The position numbers and the translations under genes were made by a program. From Lateolabrax maculatus (taxonomy: Eukaryota; Chordata; Actinopteri; Acropomatiformes; Lateolabracidae): a DNA stretch of 64,000 bases. Shown piece by piece: positions 13,417 to 26,000 of this stretch (position 1 is its first letter; every line of letters starts with the position of its first letter). The notes below the pieces were generated by a model. The model did not search any database, was not told where the DNA came from, and saw only the letters and a list, made by a program, of their open reading frames with translations. Location of the stretch: contig CM062218.1 in assembly GCA_031216445.1 (NCBI GenBank), forward strand, positions 20,435,501 through 20,499,500, given 5' to 3'.

Positions 13417-15309
13417 TTCCTACAAGCCCTCTGAAGTGGTAGTCCTCTCCCTGTGTGGAGCTGCTCCTTGGCGGCCTGCAGGGGCTGATCTGTTGGCTGA
13501 GAGTGCTGGACAGTGATCTTTATCAATGGGAATGGATGGATGAGTGGAGCCCTGTGGGGGCCTGCGCTGAGCTTTGAGCCGTAGCGGTGGGATCTGGTGA
13601 GGAGAGGGGAGAGAGAGTTTCCCTGGGGCAACTGGGGAGGAGGGGAGCACTAAAAAAAGAGGCCTCACTCCGGGCTCACTCCTGTCCCTCTTCACACAGC
13701 AGATAAGACACACTTTGTTCTTTCAGGCCTGTGTTTAAGCCTCCTCAGTCATCTGCACAGCTTTACCTGCTTCATTACGTGCTGCCGATCATCCAGGTTT
13801 ATAGGACAAATAAAGCAATCTGTCCTGTGTCTACAAGCTTTGTGGGATGACTTTAGAGAACAGCGCCTTCTCATCACTCAGGCAGCTTGGACATACATCA
13901 CCAGAGTAGTAGATAACATTGCTTATGCACGCCTGTGCAAATGGTAAACACTGCGATGCAAAGCAAACTCCCTGCCCGGGGCCGACTTCGCTGATTGTAC
14001 CCCTCAGCTTCCCCCTCTGAGGGCCGCCCCCCTTGCCTCCACCTTCTCCTCTGCTACGGCGCGCAGCAGACAAACTTCTAACGTCCGTACAGAAAAGGGA
14101 AGAAAATCATTACTTTAAATCAGCCTGTTTGCGAGAGTCGCTCAGGACAGGAGAGCCGAGGATGGTAAAGCGCAGGCTGTCCTCATTGATCTGCGCAGCC
14201 CTCTAATCTCATTAACTGGCTCTTGATTTATTGTGATGGGGCCCGGAGTGCACCAAGGTTATGGAAGCAAACACCCAAGCTGCTCCCCCGCACTGAGGGG
14301 TCGCATGGAATTGAGGTCAATTGACTGTTTCGGCGGACCCACGCTCGCACAATCCCTTACACCAGCCATTGCCTTCTCATTAACGCCTGTTTTGGGGTGG
14401 GGCGGGCAGGCTTGGTGGGAAGAAAGAGAGCATTAAGGGATAAATTATTGGACCGTAATGAGGTGAGGCAAGCTGCATCCAGTCATCAGAATCTTACAAG
14501 CTACACAACAGGGCTAATAATGCAGCATCGACAGTACGGGCATCAAACCAAGCTATTGATTACACTGCAGCACACAGGTAAATTGACCAATAAATAAAGA
14601 TACAATGCAAACACACGCCCAATGTAATTATACACCTATTGAGCCACTATGATAAATGACACAAGTGCAATTTGCTAGTCCTTGCACGTGGTTTGAATGA
14701 GGGGGACAATTATAAAAACACTGTTTTCAGTAGCAATACATATCAGATATATGCAAACATTTGGTTACAAGACAAAACTTTTGTTAGTTTTTAATTATAA
14801 TTTGGGAATTTTACAACAGTAACATGACATGATGATTTCGTCCCAATATGACATCACTCATAGAATCGATATACAATATTATTGAATTATTACTCAGCCC
14901 TTACAGTGACCTCCCCCAGTGACTTTCACCATCATCATTAACTCCTCCGTCTTACTTTATGCTGTAATCAATCAATCTGCATCATTATGCATTATATCAC
15001 AGGTGGACACTATCTGATAAAGCTTCAGCTTAATGTTCATTATTTATTCATGTGTTCAATATTTTTTGATTACCAATTAATCATTAATCCTATAAAATAT
15101 CACATATAATGGAAAACTTCCATCACAATTTCCCAGAACCCACACTGATGTCTAATTTAGTCTGAGTAGATTATCAAATATATTCATTTTATTTTAGAAG
15201 AAATTAAGCCGTGACCAGTATGTGTGATAACTTAACTTAAAGTGACAAATCAGTTCAGTCACATGATCAATCAATTTCTTACTTAGCTATAAGTTCACTA
15301 ACAATGTCA

Positions 15310-15660
15310 GCACTCCTGACAGGACAGTATTTTGAAGGGGTACTCCAGCATGTTATTATTGCACTGCCATAAAGACTGAGAGACTGATTTCAAATCAAAG
15401 CAACAGAGAAAGAGAAATCCTGACTTTTAGTCCCTTGTATAGATCAACTCCAAAATCACCGGATCCTACATTTCCCAGAATCACACCCTGTAACATATTT
15501 CCTTAGATACTCCCTACCTGGTTGAAGCCTGTCTCTTTCAAACTTGACAACCCCGATGACGCCACAGAAGACAATTGTTTTTCCAGGCTGAGCAGTAGTC
15601 CCCATCTCTGACCTTCATGGGTAAAATCTGTGGTGTGCCCCTTTAGTTAAAAGTGGCTCA
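15310..15660 (+). repeat. Dispersed repeat E, copy 2
   Basis: Starts near GGGGTACTCCAGCATGTTAT and TTGCACTGCCATAAAGACTG; contains CCTACATTTCCC (15465-15476) and CTCCCTACCTGG, inverted relative to the copy at 12820-12905. Confidence 0.5.
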
Positions 15661-16187
15661 CTGCACTCAGATGCTCCCGTGTTTATGTCAAACATATATT
15701 CACTACATAAAAGAAGAACAACATTTCAAGATCAAACTGGCTTTGAACTACAAATGTTGTCCTTCTACCGTGCAATAAAAAATAATCTGAAATAATGGCA
15801 ACATTTAATAATGCTGTGAGTGCACGGTCCAGTTTAACATTTTTGGACTCTTGACAAAATATGATAGTGTGTGTGGGTTTCTATGCTGTTTGTTTGGATC
15901 CAATTTACAAATGTATAATTACCTACCAGGTTTCATTTCTGACAAAAAGGGGGATGAATGCAAAAGCTGGAATGAGGGCAGTATGGCGAACTGTTTATGG
16001 GAAAAAAACTGTGTTGGCAGAAGCCCCAGATTACTGCAGCAATCGACTGATCTTAAAAGCCCCTGAAAACTTGGTATCAAAACTTAAATATTTAATGTAA
16101 CAGAGGGACACTTAGGGCTATAAGCAACAATCAAAATTATAGTAAAAGATATATATGTATATATATATTCTTGCCATCTTGCCTCAC

Positions 16188-16459
16188 CTGGTATTCACTG
16201 GGCCAGAAAGTGCTGACTGCCAGCTCCACCTGGTGCCACTGGCGCCCCTGGGAGCCCGAGATATTCCACACGGCACTGCCCTTTGGGCCCCCGTTGACCC
16301 GGATGTAGACCTGCAGGTCCCCGGGGCTGTGGCCGTCGCGGCTGTACAGGAAGTAGCTGAACTGGATGCAGTGAGTGTCGTTCTCGCTGAGCGGGAGCAG
16401 GAGCAGCTGGGCCCGCTGGCCCCCAAAATGCTGCGAGGAGTTGACCATCATGAAGGACC
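16188..16459 (-). CDS. ptpru: ptpru exon 3: MAM domain core
   Basis: This exon of 272 bp has acceptor CTCCAG|GG at 16459 and donor CAG|GTGAGG at 16188. It enters in phase 1 and leaves in phase 0. It encodes 91 residues, the first being a split Gly codon. Landmarks are SFMMVNSSQH, GQRAQ, LSENDTHCIQFSYFLYSRDG, VRVNGGP-type IRVNGGPKGSAVWNISG, GRQWHQVELAVSTFWPSEYQ. The SYFLYSRDGHSPG and GRQWHQ.ELAVSTFWP.EYQ segments are diagnostic of PTPRU within the R2B group. It holds the third MAM cysteine (NDTHC) and three N-glycosylation sequons (NSS, NDT, NIS), as expected of an extracellular domain. The 272-bp length is, from memory, the usual size of this exon across R2B genes. An open frame on the plus strand over the same bases is an antisense shadow. 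Confidence 0.97.
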
Positions 16460-19306
16460 CTGGAGGAAGAGGGTGGAGGACGAAGAATCGTTTGAGGACT
16501 ACAAGTTTTGCTTTTACTTTTTGAAGTATTGATTCAAGTAACACACATTTTTAAGGTAAACTATAAGGTGACTGGAACAGACACAGTTGAGCCTAATACA
16601 AAAGATTCTTCTTCTAAACAGGACCTGCAATACACACATTCACTTCACAAATTGCAACTATTTCAGCATTTTCACCTGCCAGACTGCGCTGAGTGACTTG
16701 AAAAAATAACAAGATCCAACTTTTTGGGCTTCACCTGGAACACCTCAGCCCAGGATAGATATGTCATGTTAGTTTTCAAAAGCTGAAGAACGTTTGCCTT
16801 CTATTTTATTTTTAAACTCTGGAAAAGAGCCTGAGAGCCAAAGTTGACAGGCTCAAGGTTGTTACCCAGAATATCTGTGTGATCCTCTCTGGCTATTTGT
16901 CTGTACTTGGTCTGTCTCGGCTTCTCCCTGCTTCCCGCTTTTCACAGGCCTTCCATCCGTTTCTGCCTTAGATCTGGCGTGTTCAAAGTTGCAGCTCTGG
17001 GTGTCAGATTGGGCTTTCATTTTGGACTGAGGTGCAGAGTCACTGCTGGCTCTGTCATCCCAGCAGCACAGCCGCGGTCCCCTGGCCGCTGAGAGGAGTG
17101 CCACAATGGAGGGAGGGCAAATAAAAGGGGAGCTTTGCTTTTACTGTGGCCTTCGCAGCAGTGGGAAACTCAATTTAAAGTGATAAAAAAAAAGTTATGT
17201 AAAAAAAATAAAAATACTTTGTTTGTATAGATACCTATACAATGAAAACCATCATAAATAAAAGTTACACCATTGAAACCATGGCAACACAGGAGGTTGT
17301 AGGCAATGTCAAACTAGGCAGGAAAAATCATTCAGTAGGGCCTAGATGCTAGAACTGGTTGTCAATACCAAAAAAAGACAACAAACAAACATCCAAGCAC
17401 TCCTACTGTAGCACTGAACATGCTCTGAGGTGTTTGTTTGGGAGGGATGCTGTCAGAATTTATGACCACATCTAGCTCTTGTTCCTAGGGAGGCTGGATG
17501 CACTGAAGTGGCAAACACACTGCAGCCGCAAGCGCCGCCCTTGGAAGTAGTTGGGCCAACATTGTATTAAAGTACAAAACAGCCTTTTCTCTGAAAAATA
17601 AAAGTGTTTTATCAGGGGCGGCGAGGCTGGAAACAGGACAGTGGCGTGAAGCATCGACGAGCGCACGGGGGATGTGGCATGCCGGTGCCAGTTTGGGGTC
17701 ATACATAGATAAAATAATAGGGGCGGCTGCTGGTGGTGTATTTTGGCCTTTATTGTGAGTCCCATTGGAGAAAAGCACGATGAAAATTCATGATGCCTCG
17801 CGTTTGTTGGATCAGACCAATGTCAGGCTTTTCCCAAAAACTAATTTTATGCTTTTAAAGAAAGATTCTTGCGTCATTCTTTATAGTCAACAGTTAATGA
17901 AAGTTTTAACATTATAGTATCTGTAACAGCTGTTTCACTGCTAATTTCCATCCACTCATATTTTTCCTACATAAGATGCCAGTGATTTGTCATTGGACAA
18001 TTCCTTTCCTCCCGATTAACGTCCAATGCCAACGTTCAGTGTCAGTGCAGGACACAGAAACCAAAGACTCGTCACTGAACCGCAATTTACTTTTTGCCTT
18101 TTCTTATTGTTTTAGTTGCCTACCCTTAACCACACTGTACCTTCATGATAGTTAATTAGTCACAACCATCATATTTCCCTAACGTGCCCATACTGTGGTC
18201 GCCATGAACACATTTAGATAGCTAAAGTTGTAAAAACGTGGTTATTTAACATAATCTAGGTTTTTGCAGATTCACCCAATGTCAACATTGTTGTCTGGCT
18301 GCAGAGACAGCTAACAGGTCTGTAACATCACCTGGTGCTAACCTGAATCAAGCCCCAACCATTACCACAGGCAACACTACTCAAAGGGGAAACAGACTTT
18401 GACACAAGACCAGAAAAGCCAGATCTGAAAAAAATAAACAAAGGAAATTTACACTTTCCTGGCGTGGCAACAGTTGGTATATCAAAAAATGGAAGACAAA
18501 AAGAGATCAAAGCTGAGGGAAGCAAATTTGGAAGAAGGAGGATGAACACTTTGTATAGAAGAGACAACTTAATTTATTAAAACCACAAATGCCATCTTCA
18601 GGTGCAAAGCAACAACAAAATGCCATTATATATCTTTACTGGCGCATGATTAATTATGTAATCTTGTCACATCAGAAATTCCCTTTTAATGTTTTTTTTT
18701 TTATGTTACCGTCATAAAAGCTCCGGAAATGAATGGATAGAATATTCATGTGAGCCCTCTTTAACACTGACTTCCCAGAACAGAGTATTTAGAAGAAAAT
18801 AGATCCCTGAAAGTCTGACATCCTCTGCCTTAACTGGTTTCCACTTTCTAAATCAACTTAAGGAACTCTCTCTGTTCTTCGACTCTTTAATTGTAACTTC
18901 ATGGAAATAAACGTTGAACGATGACACAGGTTTAACACGAGGAGACATCGGGGCTGGCAGTGAGCTGTCTGTGTTTATTAACTTGGACTGGTTAAAGTGG
19001 CCACGGGGATCACATGCTGTCCTCCCCAACTTCTAACCCTTCCAACCATCATTATCAGATCCACCCCTCCGATGCTGCCAGCGGGCTTGGGGATGGCCGC
19101 GGCGGACGAGTACGGGCGAGCAGGATCGTAGGCAGTGCAGTCGCCTGCACTGTAGTTGAGCGAGAGCGCAATCAGAGCCCTGCCTCCCGCCATTAATCAC
19201 ACTGACACGGTTATTAGGCCGTAATGGCAGCCGAGGGAATGCTTAAACCAGAGAGATGGCTGTAATACTCGCACACTGACATGCAGGACGCATATCAGCA
19301 CACACA

Positions 19307-19318
19307 CTCTCCTCTCTT

Positions 19319-19352
<34 letters not shown>
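19307..19352. repeat. (TC)n(AC)n compound microsatellite
   Basis: CT/TC-rich tract to 19330, then about 11 AC units; it continues into a pyrimidine-rich region. Confidence 0.93.
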
Positions 19353-19384
19353 TCTATAGGCCCAAAAGCAGATCCAAGTCCTGC

Positions 19385-19550
19385 TGACCTTCCCTAGAGT
19401 GAGAAGCGGCTTCTTCTTTCAACTCTCCCACCATCCCTCCTCCTTCTCCTCTTCCTGTCATCTTGCTTTTCTTTTTGTCCCGATTTTCCTCTTCCTCCGC
19501 CTCCTGTTTCCCCTCCACTTCATCTGTCTCCTGATCCCTTACCCTCATCA
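19385..19550. repeat. Pyrimidine-rich tract
   Basis: Strongly C/T-biased DNA (CTCCTTCTCCTCTTCC, CCGCCTCCTGTTTCCCCTCC) for about 160 bp, purine-rich on the ptpru sense strand. Able in principle to form triplex (H-)DNA. Confidence 0.7.
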
Positions 19551-21039
19551 GCTCCTTTCCATCCGGACTGTTTAAACTGCAATCTTAAACAAGCATACAG
19601 AGCAAGTTGATTCATTTATGCGCAAAGATTCGCCATCTGTTGTCGAGTGAAACCAGGCATTAAAGAGAAATATCAGTGAAGGTATTTCCCAGGTAAAAAC
19701 AGAGGACGTGTGGACTCATTCTCATCGAGGATGAGAAATGTTCCAGGAAGTCATTGCTGCTGTTATTTTAGATTTGTGTCTTTTTTTTATTTAATGGCAC
19801 TGATAAGAAACTACAGAGTTGGGTTGCCCTTCATTTAGGCAAAGGCAAATGTGACGCTTGTGTTAGCAGGTCATTTTCCATCTCTCACCCGAGATACAGT
19901 TGCATCATTTTTTAATGTGTTGCCTTGATGGCTCGGTCAGGATTACAGGGGGACTTTTGATTTCTTTCATCAGTCCCCAGGTTTAAAGGAATCAAAGAAA
20001 AAGCAAAAAGCAAAAAAGAAACGGGTCAAAAGCCAGGTCAGATCCACCAACGACCTGGATATAGAGCGATTTAACATGCATGTCACAAAGCCTCCCCAAA
20101 CCTCTGTCCGTCCCCTCCCTCGGCTCTATCTTCCCTTGCCCCAAAAGCACAGATGAGACGTCAAACTGCCAGAAATATCCTGTGATAACAAGCATCTGCT
20201 CTCCTTTGAGATCTCGCTGTATTCTTGGACAACGCTGATATTTTTCTGCTCCCTCACCTGCTCGCAGGCGAAGCCAGGCAGGCTGTGCCCCCCCTCCCCC
20301 TCCCACTACCGCTGTTGCTTTGATGTGTGAGTTCTCGGGGGGGCTCTGTGGCCAAATTGCTTTTTCTTCACCTACGAGAGCTGGACCCCCTCATTGTTGG
20401 AGGGCAAGTCTCCAACTGTCCTTATGACATGAATGCACTGGGAAGAGTGAGGGGGAGACGGTGAGGCAACATAGCCTCGGCTAATGCTGTTTTTCCCATT
20501 AGATTCAAATATCTTTAAGCAACTCATCCTATTTGGTAAACCAAATACAGACCCAGCCTCTACAGTATCCTTGTTATTGTAAGCTCCAGTCGTCTTTTGA
20601 TTCAGCTGAAGCCACCTAGTGGTCGTAAGAGCAAAGAACAAGCCAGTAAACTGCTTAGTCTATTTAAAGACACCTAAATGTGATGGAAACTTGTTCGAGA
20701 TGAGCCAGGCCTGCTTACAATTGATTGCCGTCCATCACCGCACAAGGCTCGCTGATATCAGCCCCGGTAACCTCACGAGGCTGCAGTTTTTAGATCCAGG
20801 TACAGCAATTACTCTTTAACCAAATGCAATACCTCTACATAATGGGAAACATTTGGCTTTCCACTGATTTAAGACCTCAGATATATGGCCAACTAATAAA
20901 ACAATCCCTACAAACTCTTCATTTTCTGTTTATTAGTCTCATTTTGTACTTAGTAGGGGGGTTCTGTAAATGGAATACGTCTTCTATGGTGAATGATAAC
21001 TCTTACGTGCCCACAGAAGCTAAATAAAATAATTCCAGG

Positions 21040-21130
21040 TCTGCAACTAAAGATTATTTTCACTACTGTTTAATATTTTCTCAATCAATTAATTGTTTGG
21101 TCTATAAAAATTCTTACATTTGAGAGCCTG
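21040..21130 (+). repeat. Dispersed repeat D, copy 1 (short)
   Basis: CTGCAACTAAAGATTATTTT, then TCAATTAATTGTTTGGTCTA: the start of a fish repeat typified by a GATTAATCGATTA-rich region. A more decayed and longer copy is at 53912-54165. Confidence 0.5.
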
Positions 21131-21424
21131 GAATTGTCATTAAACAGCTTAACGTTAAACAGATTAACCAACTAAAACCTTTGCAGTTCTACTTCATTCT
21201 AAATATTCTAGGCCAAAATAACAGAAGTTCAGATATTTAATAATTTTAAGTATTGTGATGTAAGACAATTGTTTTGCTAACAGGTGGGCCGTGACGATTC
21301 TTAAACCAACATCTGTGCACACTAATGTTAAGCCCTGACAAGCTATTTGGAAGAACATTGTATTCATAACTTTTTTTCGATTTCTTATAATTGTGAGGAT
21401 ACACATTTATTGTGTCTTAAAACA

Positions 21425-21660
21425 GCATTCATTTGTTTACTGGTCACTTGGGGGCACATAGTACAGCCTTATTAAGTTGCCATGGCTAATGTGTTCGCAA
21501 ACAGTTGCCTTATTACACATCCAGCAGACACAGAGCAACATTCATTTGCTGTTTGAGTTGTGTTCATCAGACTGAACCAAAAACAGTGAAACAATGAAAG
21601 AGTCGGGTGATGAATCCCTGTGGGTTTGTCACTATGAGTGACACCCTTCACATTACACAT
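21425..21660 (+). repeat. Dispersed repeat A, copy 1
   Basis: Contains the pattern GTTCGCAAACAGTTGCC, CCAGCAGACACA (21521-21532) and later GTGGGTTTGTCACTATGAG. The first two blocks recur at 49385-49625 (same strand) and 25880-26000 (opposite strand). No open frame of note. Confidence 0.6.
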
Positions 21661-21884
21661 ATTAATCTGATCAAATATTAAGAGAAAAGGTTTGATTAGT
21701 GCTGCTGCACATTTAGCTGATGGTACTTATGTACTCTTACTTAGGTAAGAGTAGGGGCTTTTCTTGAAATTCAATTAATTACATGACAAACAACCGTTTA
21801 TTCTTTGACTTTGTTGAACTCCAGGCTTTGCACATTTATTGCCCAGATCCCTGCTTCCTAACCTTTGCTAATGACCCTTCATAG

Positions 21885-21985
21885 CTAAGTATATTTGTGA
21901 CAGCTGATGGGAATTACAGAGCCGGGCAATGATTTCCTTGTGGGTTCATCACTATGAGCGACACCCCTACCATTGCCATTGTCAT
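21885..21985 (+). repeat. Dispersed repeat A, 3' fragment
   Basis: GTGGGTTCATCACTATGAGC and GACACCCCTACCATT closely match the 3' part of the copy at 21618-21655, about 300 bp away and in the same orientation. Confidence 0.5.
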
Positions 21986-22166
21986 TTGACTACCATTCCC
22001 ATCAACGTTAGAACACTGGCACAAATTTGACAAAACAGGCCCAGCGCCTCTTTTCATTTCAGCTTGATGGAGTTAACCAACATGATTGATGCAGTAATTA
22101 GAAACTTGATCAAATTCATAAAGATATTACCAGCTCTGATAACCTTACCCAACATCCTTGAGGGCG

Positions 22167-22195
22167 CACACATACACACACACACACACACACAC
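22167..22195. repeat. (CA)n microsatellite
   Basis: CA run with a CAT interruption near its left end. Confidence 0.95.
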
Positions 22196-22410
22196 GTGGG
22201 AGCAAAAAAATAAAAACACACCCAATGCAGAGAAATTCTCCATAAATCCATAAAAGCTGATAAGGCTCCATCTATTTCTCCCATGACCCTGCCAAGGGCG
22301 AGGGAACATGCATTAAGAGATTAGGGGATGGCCTCGGCTCCCTGAATTCATATCAGAATGTGGGGTGGGAACCTGAGTCATAGGTCTGCCCGCTTTTATC
22401 ACACTTACAC

Positions 22411-22441
22411 TAAAGAAAAGAAAAAAAAAAAAAAAAAAAAA
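22411..22441. repeat. A-rich run
   Basis: AAAGAAAAG followed by about 21 A residues; nothing recognisable as a SINE body lies next to it. Confidence 0.95.
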
Positions 22442-25400
22442 CGGAGAGGAGCCAAAAGTGGAAAGGAGGGACGGGGAAGTGCAGCAAGAAAAGGGGGAGA
22501 GGAAGCTAGGGCTTTTATCTTTATGTTTGTCGCCGTCATTTTTCGTTAGCTTTCCTCCGCTGCCATCAATAACGCTTTGTATAACTCAGACGGCCCTATC
22601 CTACACAATGATAACACCATCCTTCCTTACAAAAAGGCCAACCAAACCTGATGCATTTTAATCACATTTTTATCTAACATTTTCTAGCTCCCGCCGCCAT
22701 CTCCACCTCCACTCGCCGTGAATAACAGTTAACAGTCTGGTTTCTGGTGATGTTGATGGGGAGATAGTGTGATCAGTGAGCGCGAGTTAGACTATTTTCC
22801 TCGACCCTCCTCCTCCAGGGCATCTGGAGAAGGTCATCCAGGATTTTCAATTTGGTCTTTGAATTTGGTCTTTCAGATCTTCATTTGCTTTCTGTCTTTT
22901 ATTCTTTTCTTCTATTTTTTCTGATATTGCAACCCGGAGCCATGCTGACCTCAAATGATATTGCACGTACAAGAGAAGTGAAGTGCGGCGAGCATAGATG
23001 ATTGGGAGGGCACAGATTGGTCTCACTGTTTGCTCCTCTTTGTATCTCTGGCTGTAGTGTGTGATCTGCTCTGCTGGCAGGAACACTGGGGCTGGGGCTT
23101 GTTTGCTGGAGCCAAAAGGCAATGCAGATTTTGCCATTTACAAAAAGCAACACAGTGCTTACACTGTGCAAATGGGAAATCTGCAAACCAACAGCAGCTG
23201 GTCATGAATGCGACACTGACTGAGCCTAAACGCCCGCAAACAATACAAGTCTGACTGCAGCTGACAACTCGAGCTAATGAATTCCCCAGGTGAGACTCCA
23301 GAGCCCGGTAGACAACCTGGAGGCCGCTGACAACAACAGAGTCATTACTGTGCTCCTACACTGACGCTTCCAAGATGCACCGATTAGCACCCCATACTGA
23401 GTGAAATGTGCCAACAATGCGTGCTTCCATTGTCTATGTAAATGCTGCATCACATGTAGCGGTAATACCAGAGCTGCTGTTCTGTTTATGCTGCAGGATT
23501 GCACACATTATTACTCTACTAGAGAGGACTTGATTCATTTCCTCAAACCCCCGAACCCCTTTTCCCAAAGGGATGCTTGAGTCAAATATTGGCACGTAAA
23601 AAATGGTATCCACTGATGTCTCTCGCAGCATTCAGTGGCACCATACATCCCTGTTCATATAGTGACTTTCTGTTGTAGAACTTCTGATGTTACATACTTA
23701 TTCAACCTTAGATAGCACATCGGTCGCCCACTTTAACAGACTTATGTGAATCTTACATTTATAAAGAACATAAGCACTAAACTGTGACAAGTCAGTTACG
23801 GTAACATTGTATTTGCAACTCTTGGCTTAAGCAAGAGCCTGAAAACAACATATGTTTATGTTCAAGTGACAAAGCCCTCAAGAGGCTAAAGTAATTATGG
23901 TCAGTCACATGTTAGGTGACTTTACAGTGGGCCAACAAAACGCCAGACTGCTGTTCATTTCCCGTTTCTATCTGACAGTCAATGTTGGTTTCTTTCAAGC
24001 ATGATCACAGTCATTCCCGAACCTAAATAAAGGTTTATTATTGTAATCAAGACAACAAAGCTACCCTATCCTTAACAACTTTGTTAGGTTTGGGGATGAA
24101 ATGACTACCATTTCATGCCTAAACCTATGGCTTTTCTCCTTCAGCTTTCCCCCAAAAAAGTCTTAAATACTTGTCCTTGAGTGCAACCAAAAGTAGTTCC
24201 GTGGAAATACCTGCAGCTATTGTTTTTGGAGGACATTCATGCCCCATGCCCCAAACAACACTTTTCTTCTTCTTACTTTCCAAATCTCTACAATCGAGGT
24301 AGAGAGTAAATGCCACCACGACCAATAGCTATAAAGGCCAAAAACATGAGTAAAACCCAGGTTGACAAATATTTGTCATCTGACTGCTTCTTCTTACTGC
24401 CATATTGGACTTATTTTAAGAAATGTTGCAGTGCAGCAGCAGCAACTGCTTTGGTAAGAACAGTGTAAGAACAGATCAAATCGATGGCTAGAGCTGCAAA
24501 AAATTACACACAAAAAAGAAATAAATTCAACAGAGTCAAAAAAGTTTTTCTAATGTAAAGATTCCTATTCAGCCAGCCATTAGGCATTGCCAAAGGTGTG
24601 ATGTCACACTGTCCACCATTGTTTCCAAGCACTGTTTAAGTCAATTTGGCAATTAGGCAATAGGGTACGCACATCCAAAAAACCTCTGCAGGTGCTGGAT
24701 CAAACAACAAGCTGAAGGTAAAGATCAGACACTTTTCCCCGCAGATTAATGGCTGTAGTCAACATTTTGTTTATTTTGTACTTGCCAGGCACAATTACTG
24801 TTCGCACAGTACAATCACAGCATTGTTTCAGCAGGAGAAAAGGGTAGAAGAGAAATCCGATTGACTGCCCGTGGCCGACGGCAGAGGAAAAATTTAGCTG
24901 TGGCCAGCTTTTCTCTCTGACAAGCTTGTGGGCCGCCCTCACTCACTCACAGCCACACAGTCGCCCTGGAAGTGGTGCTTAGCGATTAAAAGATGGACTT
25001 CTCGCCGTGGCTTGCAGCGTGAATTCAGGGTTTCCCCAAAAATAAATCAAATCCTGATTCTAGCCTAAACCCTAAACACTGGTCCTAAGTCAAAGTCCAG
25101 GCCAGCTGATGACATGAGTGGATGGAAGGATGCGGGGGAATCTTTTCAGTGGCAGGAATCAATAGTGCATTAGCAGCCGCCCAGCGACAACGTGTGGGCT
25201 GACTATCCTCCCTCATACCACTACCAGCTCTCCTCCCTTCTGCTGCATCTTGATATATACCACCCGCCCTCAGCCTCTTCATCTAACTCCTGTGATCTAC
25301 TGTTTGTTTCATCTCACCATCCCGGAGGCCTTTTGGGGAGCCGGTGCTCCCTCTGCTCTTCATGCTAGTATTCTTCGCTCTCGCTGCCCTATTTCTTTGA

Positions 25401-25795
25401 GGTTTCTCTGGTCATTTAGTAAACAGAGCATGTCATTTCCCAGGCCCTGCTACTTTCCTTTCCTCTCTCTTGTTGTAGAGGATCAGGGCTCATGCAGGGA
25501 CATCCTGGACTAACAGGTACAGTAGCAGGGACCTCTCCCCTGAGGATCCATCTCCCCTGAAGGGAAAGTATAGGGGCCTTTCGAAATATGGGTGTTATAG
25601 ACAATATCAATCAGCATACATGGTGCTGGAAAGTAGAATCATATCTTTTTTTCTTGCTGTGCTTCAGACTATCACAATTTTGGACCACTAACCTCTATGC
25701 AAAGAATATGTATGATATAACAAAGTAGTCCAAAGTTAACATCACAGAGGCAGCATAGTAACACTTACTTTAGACAACATGTTCTTAAACACTTT

Positions 25796-25813
25796 GGGGG
25801 GGGGGGGGGGGGG
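25796..25813. repeat. 18-base G run
   Basis: Uninterrupted poly-G; possible quadruplex and likely length uncertainty. Confidence 0.95.
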
Positions 25814-25879
25814 TTAGTAACAATTAAAGACAAGGAGAAAAAACTATTCAGGGGACAAAATATGTTTATTTTTACTGTA

Positions 25880-26000
25880 CTTAGATTCGCCAGGTTGCCA
25901 GAAAGCCAACTCCAAATGAATGCTAATGTTGGTCTGTGTCTGCTGGACTGTGTAAATGGGCAACTGTTTGCTAACAGCTTCAGCATATCAGCTTTATAAG
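25880..26000 (-). repeat. Dispersed repeat A, inverted copy
   Basis: The minus strand reads GTTAGCAAACAGTTGCCC and then CCAGCAGACACA (plus-strand 25935-25946), matching the plus-strand copies at 21425 and 49385 in the opposite orientation. Confidence 0.6.

Larger units (their letters stand above)
7238..16187 (-). other. ptpru: ptpru intron 3
   Basis: An 8,950-bp phase-0 intron with donor GTGAGG at 16187 and acceptor CTCCACAG at 7238. Contents: a (GT)n plus G-run at 9440-9497, (TG)n(AG)n at 11397-11472, a purine-rich stretch around 12230-12400, (AC)n at 13383-13414, and two inverted copies of one dispersed repeat (about 12820-12905 and 15310-15660). Two segments look like non-repetitive, possibly conserved DNA (9160-9310, 14110-14250). 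The 167-codon open frame at 10509-11012 on the minus strand has no recognisable domain. Confidence 0.85.

Noticed and set aside
16155..16532. 125-codon plus-strand open frame
   Set aside because: It is the antisense shadow of ptpru exon 3, whose minus-strand translation is unmistakable.
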